The notes below the pieces were generated by a model. The model did no database searches. It was not told where the DNA came from and saw only the letters and a program-made list of their open reading frames with translations. 64,000 nucleotides of DNA from Microcebus murinus (taxonomy: Eukaryota; Chordata; Mammalia; Primates; Cheirogaleidae): positions 23,462,727-23,526,726 of the forward strand of contig NC_134115.1 of assembly GCF_040939455.1 (NCBI RefSeq). Direction: 5' to 3'. The translations under genes and the position numbers were made by a program. Below, in pieces: positions 1-9,080 of the stretch. Numbering within the stretch: the stretch's first letter is position 1; each line of letters opens with the position of its first letter.

Positions 1-110
1 AAAAAGAGAAAGTCATTTACAGCAGCATATATGTTTATTGTCAATACTGATTCATCTATATCAGGGTCAGCAAATTATTTCCCATTGGCCAAGGCTAGCC
101 AGTCACCTAT

Positions 111-444
111 TTTTTTTTTTTTTTTTTTGAGACAGAGTCTCACTTTGTTGCCCAGGCTAGAGTGAGTGCCGTGGCATCAGCCTAGCTCACAGCAACCTCA
201 AACTCCTGGGCTGGAGTGATCCTTCTGCCTCAGCCTCCCAGGTAGCTGGGACTACAGGCATGCGCCACCATGCCCGGCTAATTTTTTCTATATATATTAG
301 TTGGCCAATTAATTTCTTTCTATTTATAGTAGAGACGGGGTCTCGCTCTTGCTCAGGCTGGTTTTGAACTCCTGACCTTGAGCAATCCGCCCGCCTCGGC
401 CTCCCAAGAGCTAGGATTACAGGCGTGAGCCACAGCGCCCGGCC
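111..444 (-). mobile_element. Alu, strepsirrhine type, full length
   Basis: A T-run (the A-tail in reverse) is followed by the right arm, a linker and the left arm, ending in 'cgcccggcc'. The target-site duplication agtcacctat is visible at 101-110 and again at 445-454, so insertion was by retrotransposition. The copy is little diverged and is therefore a fairly young insertion. Confidence 0.93.
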
Positions 445-496
445 AGTCACCTATTTTTAAATAAAGTCTTTTTGAAACACAGTCTACACATCTACT

Positions 497-790
497 CCTT
501 TTTTTTTCCTTGAGACAGAGTCTCACTCTGTTGCCCTGGGTAGAGTGCAGTGGCATTATCATATCTCACCGCAGCTTCTAACTCCTGGGCTCAAGTGATC
601 CTCTTGCTTCAGCCTCCCGAGTAGCTGGGACTATAGGCGCGTGCCAGGATGCCCAGCTAATTTTTCTATTTTTAGTAGAGACTAATGTTTCTATTGTTAA
701 TAGAGACCAAGTCTCACTGTTGTTCATGCTGGTCTCTAACTCCTGAGCTCAAGCAATCCTCCCACCTCAGCCTCCCAGAGTGCTAGGATT
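497..790 (-). mobile_element. Alu, 5' end missing
   Basis: The reverse A-tail and both arms are present. The copy stops at 'gtgctaggatt', about 25 bases short of the normal left end, and joins directly to the hAT relic. Confidence 0.88.
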
Positions 791-929
791 CCTTTGTGTG
801 TTCCTGTGATCGCTTGCACGCTATGACAGCAGAGTTGAGTAGTTGTGAGAGACCTTATGGCTTGCAAAGCTGAAAATATTTGCTGTCTGATTCTCTATAG
901 AAGTTTGCCAACCCCTGCTCTATATGTTC

Positions 930-1270
930 GTTGTAGTGTTTATAGATCCCCGACACTGCGTAAGACACAGTACTAGAAACAGGGGTAGTCTGTGCCTCAA
1001 ATGAGTTCACATTCTACTTGGCAACCAGATATATTAAAGGGATACTTACAAAGCAATGTGAGAAACTCAGCAGGAGAGGAAGGAGAGTTCTGAGTTTGTA
1101 GGGGAAGGAGTAACTCTTTAGGGGGTCATGAGGTGAGGGGCAGGGAGGGGAGGCATGGGATATGACTTCAGTGATGGCCTGAGGCCCACTTGGGAAAGAT
1201 GTTGTATGGTATCTTGAGGAGCTTAGACTCTATGTAGTAGGCAGTGGAACGCTATTAAGAAATTTGAATT
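930..1270 (+). repeat. Degraded L2-like LINE fragment
   Basis: Phrases resembling L2 3' sequence are present ('gagttcacattctacttgg', 'gaggcccac', 'gaggagcttagactctatg'). Divergence is heavy and the boundaries are guesses. Confidence 0.4.
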
Positions 1271-2290
1271 AGAAGAGTAACATAATCAATTCACATGGGA
1301 AAAAGAAATTATTTACTGAAAAAAATAAACCAAAGTCACTCATATATCTAATAGCACTGAGGGAAGGCTTGGCACTGGCAGATAAGTTAGGAAGTATTGC
1401 ATTAGGTCAAAGTTTTGGACTAGGCAGGCCAAGCCATGCCCCAAATAATTTTTATGTAAGCCTATAGATTAGCAAGTAAAGTACACACCAGCATTTCATC
1501 TGGAATAGAGCATAGGGGACAATAAAGTAAACTGAAGCCAAGCATTAATTAAAATATATATTTAGCTAGTTATGCTTATGGTGTGGGTATGTATATATTA
1601 AATCAGAGAGGATTTGTTCCTCAAAGATGATTTCTGTCCCTCTGACTTTATGGGATTTTTGCTTATTTTTTTTTCCTACTTAAGCATGAAGATAAAGTTA
1701 TTATCAGTTGCCTTCCTAGCAGCAAACTGGCCCCATCCCTACCTCACCATTTACCTTTTTTCATGATAAGAGATAAGAGAAACTTGATTGTCTTAGGTAT
1801 CAAGTATCATGTGTTTCAGGATCATGGAGATGATATTAATTAGTCTAAGCCAGATAAGGTAATTTTATATTTTTTCCTGTGAGTAGTAATATGATGCACC
1901 TCTGGGAAGTTTGCTGAGGGCCTTCCAAGAAAGGTGTCCCTACTGAAAAGAGATAAGTCTAGGAAAAAACAGACTTTCTTCTTTTCTGGATTTTTTATAT
2001 CTGGATGTGATGCCTGGAACAGTGGCAATCACATTGTGATCATGAGGGACTAAGTTAACATGCTGAAAATGGCAGAGCCAAAGGATGGAACAGAGTGGGT
2101 TCTTGATGACACCGATAACCCCACTTAGAGTTATTCTTGTTATTTGTCTTAGTAAATTTCCTTGTATAAGCTGATTTAAGTTGGATGCTCTGTTCATATA
2201 GCTGAAGGCATCCTAACATAGGTTCTCAGAGAGAAAGATATATATGAGACTTTAATCTATCAGTAAAAGGCTTGAGATGTATATGTTCTG
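1271..2290. other. Intergenic, nothing assigned
   Basis: AT-rich DNA with short open frames on the minus strand (1840-2197) that have no recognisable domain, splice context or start signal. Probably old transposon debris. Confidence 0.4.
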
Positions 2291-2309
2291 TATTGTTTCT
2301 ACAGCAATC

Positions 2310-2450
2310 CTTTTCAAAGTGTAATGTGCCTATGAATCTGTTTAAATGCAGATTCAGATTCAGTAGGTGAGGCTTGAAGTACTGCATTTCTAATAGTCTC
2401 CCAGGAGATATCAATGAAGCGGGTGCAGGGTCTATACTTTTGAAGAGCAA
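2310..2450 (+). mobile_element. MER5A-like hAT relic
   Basis: The stretch 'tttaaatgcagattcagattcagtagg' style core followed by 'ctgcatttctaatag' matches the MER5 core as I remember it. It is degraded at both ends. Confidence 0.55.
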
Positions 2451-3920
2451 ATGTGGACCATAGGTATAGCTCATTGGAGGTTGGATAGAGGGGAACCTCC
2501 CAGATTGAAAGGATTTAAATGGAGAGACAGGAATCATGATAGCATGTTGGACTGATTCAGCTAATCCAAATAGGATAGCCCAATTTTATTCCTTAATAAT
2601 AATTTCAGAAAAGATCAAAGCCAGATGGATTTGCAGGGAAAAGGGAAGTAGAACATGTCTTTTTTTACCTGTACGAGGTCTTCAGACAAAGCACAAATCT
2701 GTGTTTCTGGTAGAGCATGCAGAGGATTTTTGTAGTCCTTTTGCCCTGAGAATACTGTGGTGCTCCCATATTTATCATATAAGTAATTTAGAACAACAAG
2801 AATCATGTGTAAAATAAGTGTGAGGAAGTGCCACAAAATTCTGACTTTTTCCCCTATAATTACTACTTTGATGCTTTTTTGGGAAGTAATAAATACATAA
2901 CTCTTTCCAAAATGTTTCATTTGGGTACATTTGCTTAGCTGAAACCCTAAGCATGCATGGGTAGGCCTATTAGGTAACTCAGCCCTGGATTTCTGGGTAG
3001 GGAATCATGGAATAATGTCAGTTCAAAGTATCCTTTTAACTTGAAATGTTCCCCAACAACAGCAATAAAAAAACTTAAAGCGTAAGGGATGGAAGATACT
3101 TTTGTAGGGACTACTTTAGTGCCCCTGGAAAGAAATACTGATATTAGATAGCCTGTGATTTATTTTGTAACTAACTTAGCACTCATCATTTACACAAAAT
3201 CCATTTTACTTCACTTTTTAACAAAAAAAGGTTAACAATAGTAATAGAATTTTCTTTTTGTTTAGGTTCTACTTTCATCTTGCGAGTAATAAAATTTTCA
3301 TTCCAAGTTTGAGATAATTATTGAGAGCATTAAAACAATGTGTATACAAAGATTGCAACTGGATTTGGTTCCTGTAATTAAGAATATAAAGATTCACTAA
3401 AGGTACAAGATGACCATTTATAGGAATCATATTTCCAGTTCCATAGTAGAGAGTATTCTCATTATTTTAAAACTAAATTATTGTATGCTTAGCCTAGATC
3501 CAGGTACAAGAACAAAAAATACCTAAGCAAAACCATAATAGCTAGTTCTAAGTCAAAGACAGTATTTATAAAGAGCAGAATTAATAGACGAATTCCAAAT
3601 CATAAATCCTAGAGTGACGATAATAATTGTAAGAGGACTCCTGTATTGGATCAAGGAAGCCCCTAGCTGCCTTCCCCTTAAGGCCCTAGATCAATAGCAG
3701 TTTGAATCATTGTTGATATAAAACTAGATTTTTAAGGAGTAAGAAATAGTTTGTCTCCATAAACCATTCCTCTTAGTTTTGGTCAGCAAAATATATTTTT
3801 ATTGCCTACCTAGAATACTAAATGCCTATGAATAACACTTACAAATTAATAAGATTTCCAAAAGTAGAAGTACTTTGTGAAACTTACTTAAAGACAGACA
3901 AGACCAACTTCGGTAGAGGC
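2451..3920. other. Intergenic, nothing assigned
   Basis: AT-rich sequence with only short chance ORFs and no splice-flanked coding exon that I could see. Confidence 0.4.
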
Positions 3921-3924
3921 AGTA

Positions 3925-4125
3925 GATCCAGTAGTTAATACTTTCTTTGGCTTTGTAGACCTGCTTTCAAATATGGGCTTTACCATTTAATAGCTGTATG
4001 ACTTTGATAGAGCCACTTAACATCTTAAATTACAGTGCTCTCATCTGTAAAAAAAAAAAGTAATGATACTATTTTAAGTATTATTATATGCAATGATATA
4101 TTACAGTGCTTAGTGCCATGCATGG
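3925..4125 (+). repeat. MIR SINE
   Basis: The MIR core order is visible: 'gacctgctttcaaat', 'tagctgtatgactttg', 'cttaacatctt', then 'tctcatctgtaaaa'. Confidence 0.75.
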
Positions 4126-4290
4126 TATTTGTACATTCATTTATTTATTCCACAAACTGGTTACAGAAAATCTTCACATGCCAAATACCGTGCTAGATGT
4201 TGGGGATACAGGCATGAATAAAACAGACATGCCTCCTATCTCAAAGAACATACAGTCTAGTAGGCAAAGTAGTTAAAAGATCAGGTAAAA
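4126..4290 (+). repeat. L2 LINE fragment
   Basis: It contains the L2 3' signature 'ttcatttatttattcc', 'gatgttggggataca' and 'aataaaacagacatgcc'. Confidence 0.7.
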
Positions 4291-4379
4291 TCAACATATA
4301 ATTACAAAGCTTCAATGAGGCATCCACCTGGGCAATGTGAGGCTAATAAAAATACACTTAGGATTAACAGATGAGCAGA

Positions 4380-4596
4380 GCTGCAGATTTCAAAGCCTTT
4401 ATTTACAAACATTTATTGATTACGAAACATCATTGAGAATAATGAGGGAGTAACTTTGTTGGTATGGCCGGGAAAACTAAGAGATTTTTCGTTTAGCATC
4501 TGACTTAGAGTGGAAAAACAATTTGCGACTTCCTGTTCTGATGATACAACATGGAATTTCCTTCTCTTCAATTCATCATGTTCATCAATTGTATAC
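4380..4596 (-). other. Candidate 3'-terminal coding exon of an unidentified minus-strand transcript
   Basis: On the minus strand a pyrimidine-rich tract ending in CCCACAG at 4597 is followed by an open frame that runs to a TAA at 4413-4415. It encodes about 60 residues beginning near YTIDEHDELKRRK and ending near LFSMMFRNQ. Two AATAAA signals lie at the end, one at 4412-4417 overlapping the stop and one at 4398-4403, as expected for a last exon. I do not recognise the protein. It would be transcribed away from the CARNMT1 promoter, so it could be the end of a divergent transcript (a divergent antisense RNA is annotated in human, as I recall). No upstream exons were found, and chance or a decayed retrocopy remains possible. 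Confidence 0.3.
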
Positions 4597-4799
4597 CTGT
4601 GGGAAAGACCAGCTTTAGAAATGGTATCTAAGTATCCCATGCTAGATAGTAAGGTGTTTTAGGAAATAATTTAATATGCACATTGAGATCAGAAAAGAAC
4701 CAACTAAACATAGAAAGCTGCAGATATAAATATTGCTAACAGAACTTTTTTTCTGAAGAAAATGTTGAAATCAAAGGATATTGCCTGCCAAATTATCTT

Positions 4800-4990
4800 T
4801 GAGTCATAGACTATTCAAGGTAGAAGGATCTTTTAAGAATAGTGCAATTGTTTCACTGTCTATATGAGGACACTGATTCCAGATAGGTTAAATGTCTTGC
4901 TCACCATCACATACCTAGTTATGGTCAATATCAGGAGCCAAATCTGGTGTTCCTGCTCCCACACTGCAATGCCCCTTCTCACTTGGCCCC
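4800..4990 (-). repeat. MIR SINE, reverse
   Basis: 'tgaggacactgattccagataggttaaatg' style wording, then 'cttgctcaccatcac' and 'ggagccaaatctggtg', is the reverse MIR core. Confidence 0.65.
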
Positions 4991-5265
4991 ATTCAGCCAG
5001 TGTTAACCATAATGTTAATCAGTGACACACATGTAGTCACTCTGGCAGTTACGCTAGCTCACTGAACACCAATCACCTCCTTCCACTTTCTAGCACACTC
5101 TCCTCTACTTTAGAATTTAGAAAGCTAGAAACTCCATCTCCATATTCCCTTATAACTAAAGTTCCAGCTTGGAAGGAGAAGTGAGCACAGTGAGAAGGTA
5201 ACAACATAATAGGGAAACTAGAATTTATGGCAGAAGCATCTGGTTCTTCTAGGATAGTTATAGCA
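4991..5265. other. Intergenic, nothing assigned
   Basis: No coding signal or repeat family recognised. Confidence 0.4.
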
Positions 5266-6160
5266 CAGATTTTATTGTCTGGTACTTAACACTGTAAGTG
5301 ATGAATAGTGGGCAGCGGTTGTCTTGGTGCCCATTAAAACAGTTTCCTTTGAAACAACTAACAACAGGTATGGCTGCTGTATCGTTCCTGTGTGGCAGTC
5401 AAGCTTGGCTCCCAGGTCTTTCTGGAAGTTGTGTGTGCCTAATTTCCTTTTATAAATCATTATTTTGCTTAAACTACCTACAGTGGATTCTGTTGTCTGC
5501 AACTAAAAATCATGACCCAGGTTAGGTTAAGTAGCTTTCAACAGAATCTTAATGATAAAAGAAAGTTCTTTGCCAAATTCATTATTAAGAAGAAAATTGA
5601 AATTAAGCAAGTTGAACAACATATTTGAGTACTGACTATATAGAAAGAGTGTAGGAGATACAGAAAGACTTGATTCTTGCCCTCAAGACAATTGAATAAG
5701 ATGCCCACTATATGCCCAATAAGTAATGCAACGTCAGATAGTGCTAATGCTCTGAAGAAAAACAAAAATGGTTAAGAAAGCTGGAGTGTGCGTGAAAAAG
5801 GTAAGGTGCTTCTAATAAAAAATAGTGATATTTTGCATTTAATAAGGGAGTGAACAAGTAAAAAAAAAATAGTGATATATTTGTCCAAGGAATATCTCAT
5901 CCTATGAAAATGGATCAACTATAGCTATTTACAGCAATAGGGACAAATCCTTGTAATACTGAGTAAAAGAAGCAAGACATGATGCCATGAGGAAACGATC
6001 TGCCGAATACAAGATGTGGGATATTCTGCAGGTCAAATGATCTAGTTGTCTCGAAACACACAGAGAAACAAACAAACAAACAAATGGCATAATAAAAAGA
6101 AAGGGCAAAGGAAAAGCAGAGACTTTTGAAGATAAAAAGACGTATAGTAGGCCTGGAGCA
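5266..6160 (+). repeat. Unassigned ~0.9-kb interspersed repeat, copy 1
   Basis: It is collinear with 23,045-23,825. Shared landmarks include 'caggtatggctgctgtat', 'tggattctgttgtctgcaac', 'ttcaacagaatcttaatgat', 'gcccactatatgcccaat' and 'gtgggatattctgcagg'. By eye the two copies are nearly nine-tenths identical with small indels. The open frames inside are broken in both copies, so I treat it as an interspersed repeat or old retrocopy of unknown family and not as a gene. Confidence 0.75.
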
Positions 6161-6289
6161 GGATAAAGGTGGGGCAGCACCAAGGCAAGGAGCCTGCTTT
6201 GGTCCCTAGGAGACCTGGAGGTCTCCACTATCTACCTAACAAAGCTGCTAGGAACTCTTTTTTGGGGAAGGGGAACACCCCAAACCAGT

Positions 6290-6960
6290 AATGCTTTAGT
6301 GAGCTCCCAAGCTGCTATGAACTTTCATGTACAGGCTTTTGTGGGTACATACGTTTTCATTTCTCTGAGATAAATGTCTAAGAGTGCATTTGCTGGGTTG
6401 TACGCTAAGTACACGTTCAGTTTTGTAAGAAATGGCTACACTCTTTGAATGACAGTTCTCCGCTGGCCTTGGGCTGACCCAGTGCTCCACCTTTTCTCAC
6501 TTGTAGTTCTCAAGAATAACTGTAGAATGTGCTCAAAGGCAAAATCCTGAGATGCAGGACTGGCTGGCCCAGCTCAGGTGATGTTCTAGTCCCCATGTTT
6601 GTCATTTCAGCCCAGTGTGTCATGTTGCCCCCAGGATACAAAACCCAAAGTGATCTGCTTTTCAGGGTCACTCAGCTGCAGTGCAAGTAGGGCACATGCA
6701 GATGAAACTCCATCCTCCCAGGGCAACTTTCCTAAGCCTTGGGGGACTGGCTTGCAATGAATTTTATGCTTCTGTTGTCCCTTGCTGCCCATTTGTAAAG
6801 AATCAATCCACTTTGTGTAACATGTATACATGGGTATGCTTTCTCACCAGACAGGACAAGTTGGTAACCAATACCCTGCAAACCTGCTTTGCCCTCTTTT
6901 TCCAGAGTGGCTGTACCATTTCATATTCCCATCAGCAATACATGAATGTTGAGTTTTAAC
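6290..6960 (+). mobile_element. L1M fragment split by a ~0.44-kb unidentified insertion
   Basis: L1-type sequence runs from 6290 to about 6440 ('cttttgtgggtacatacg', 'gcatttgctgggttgtac') and resumes at about 6885 ('tttttccagagtggctgtacc'). The middle portion interrupts that match. A short ctctt at both junctions could be a target duplication. The insert may be a solo LTR, but I cannot name it. Confidence 0.5.
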
Positions 6961-7202
6961 TACGTAACTAACAATTCTTTAGAATAAAAATCTAAAGAAA
7001 GCATAATGATGCTTTTTTTATTATTAATTCCTGGAGATTAAGTGACCTCCTTCTGAGGAAAACATTCCAAACCTTTAAGCATAAAATGACTCCATGGTTT
7101 GGGAAGATGTCTAGAGACGAAACTCACTGCAAAGGACTTAGGTCAAGGAAGTCCTAAGAGAAGTGTTTTAAAACAAGGCTAAAAAATTATTATAAAGACA
7201 TG

Positions 7203-7458
7203 TAGCCGAGTGCTATAATCCTAGCACTCTAGGAGGCAAAGGCAGGAGGATTGCTTGAGCTCAGGAGTTCGAGACCCTGTCTCTACTAAAAATAGAAAAA
7301 AATTAGCCTGGTATGGTGGCACATGCCTGTAGTTGCAGCTACTTAGGAGGCTGAGGCAAGAAGATTGCCTGAGCCCAGAAGTTTGAGATTGTAGTGAGCT
7401 ACAATGATGTCACTGCACTCTACCCAGGGCTACAGAGCGAGGCTATGTCTCTAAATAA
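7203..7458 (+). mobile_element. Alu, diverged
   Basis: Left arm ('tgctataatcctagcactct'), A-rich linker and right arm are followed by an AAAT tail. Divergence is higher than in the young copies of the window. Confidence 0.85.
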
Positions 7459-7465
7459 ATAAATG

Positions 7466-7512
<47 letters not shown>

Positions 7513-7526
7513 CCCACACACACACA
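7466..7526. repeat. (AC)n microsatellite
   Basis: About 22 AC units are interrupted by a short C-run and then resume. It lies in the tail between two Alu pieces, the usual origin of such repeats. Confidence 0.97.
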
Positions 7527-7527
7527 A

Positions 7528-7722
7528 ATCAGACCTGGTCTTTACCAAAAATAGAAAAATTAGCTGGACATGGTGGCACGCGCATGTAGTCCCAGCTACG
7601 CAGGAGGCTGAGGCAGGAGGATCACTGGAGCCCAGGAGTTTGAGGTTGCAGTGATCTATGATTGATGCCACCACACTGCAGCCAGGGTGACAAAGTGAGA
7701 CTCTGCCTCAAAATAAATAAAT
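7528..7722 (+). mobile_element. Alu right-arm segment
   Basis: It begins within the linker ('aaaaatagaaaaattagctgg'), carries a full right arm and ends in an AAATAAAT tail. It may be the remainder of a second Alu inserted in tandem. Confidence 0.85.
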
Positions 7723-7739
7723 AGACATCTGAAATGAGG

Positions 7740-7935
7740 GAAGAAAGCTAACATTGAGCCAATTTATCACCCTTTATTTCTCCCAATGACCCTGTGAAAA
7801 GGGTACAATGCATAGTTTAGAAATGATACAATCGAGACTTCAAGTAACTTTTCAAATAGATCACAGAGTTACTAAGTGGCAAAGCTAGAACAAAAAGTTC
7901 ATACTTCCACTAGCTTCTCACTACCTTCAGCTCAG
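7740..7935 (-). repeat. MIR SINE, reverse
   Basis: Reverse MIR landmarks are visible: 'cccaatgaccctgtga', 'gttactaagtggcaaagc'. Confidence 0.7.
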
Positions 7936-8720
7936 TGTAAGAAACATAGTTAGCAATCAACATATTTGTTGACAAGAAGGAATGAACTTCAGCTCTTCTA
8001 TTTAGGTGTATGGGGGCAGGAAAATCAACTTAGCTGAGTTTGTTTCTTCATTTGTTAAAGGAAAATAATAATAACACCTAGGTCAAAGAGTTCAGATAAG
8101 GAACAAATAAGATGATAAAATAGGAAAAACAATTTAAAAAATATTAAGTGATAAATGTTAGATAGCAAAATATTTTAAAAGTACAGTTGTAGTCATAACC
8201 GAATACTGGATAAAACATAGGCACAAGACCTGGTTGGATACATGAATATTGCTGACTATCTCTGTCTCCCTAGTTTCCTTACTTGTAAAATCACAATTGA
8301 GTTTAAAGTTGAGCATTTTAATAACACAAACTCTAAGACTCACCGAATTATGAGACAGAGCCAAACAAACCTCTACATATGAAATTAACTTGAAAATGTT
8401 TATTATACTTCCTAGGATGTTGAAAAGTATGTAGCTTATTATCTTTATCCATGACATGCTAGCCTGTATCAATGAAGTCATTCATACCTATATATGTATC
8501 ACAAATATATAATTTGTGTGTGTACCTGAAAACAGAATTAGTAACAGCTAATATTAGGCCAATTTATATAATATATAACTTCCAAACACTAGTCTCTAAG
8601 AAAAATAGGCATTAGATAGGAAATCTGGAAGAATAGGCAAGGAATTGGCATATTGTGTCTGTTCCGAAAATACAGTTGGCTAGGGACAGGGGTAAAGAAA
8701 CAATTCATATTTGTAATCCT
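7936..8720. other. Intergenic, nothing assigned
   Basis: AT-rich unique-looking sequence with only chance ORFs. Confidence 0.4.
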
Positions 8721-9080
8721 TTGCACTTTTTTTAAAAAAAATTTTGAACCATGTATACTTGCATTACTATAAAGAAATAGACTAAAACTTTAGGAAAGTC
8801 TTATATAAAAATGTAATGTTAACATAATCAGTTTTTTAATAAAATTGACAGTAAAAGGAGGTTTATTTTTTAATTCAAAGGTATAACTGGATAAGGAGAT
8901 ATGTTTGCAATCATTCTTGTGAAATACTTTTTAATAAGATATGACCAACTTCTTTGCAAATAACAGACACATAACTCACCTATGATGACTTAATTTCTGA
9001 TGGATAATGTACATGTTTAGGAAGAAATAGGCAAGCTCACACCAGTAGATTATTATTGGATTAGATTAACTATCCAATAC

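Larger units (their letters stand above)
60..925 (-). mobile_element. hAT-Charlie type DNA transposon relic (MER1-like), split by two Alus
   Basis: Pieces at about 60-100, 455-496 and 791-925 belong to one ancient element: it opens with 'cagggtcagcaaatta' and closes with 'gaagtttgccaacccctgc', the usual inverted ends of this nonautonomous hAT group. Two minus-oriented Alus sit inside it. The family name rests on recall of the consensus, not a search. The strand assignment is arbitrary. Confidence 0.65.

Noticed and set aside
7420..7674. Open frames across the AC repeat (His-Thr and Val-Cys runs)
   Set aside because: Translations of a microsatellite and Alu arms. No gene structure.
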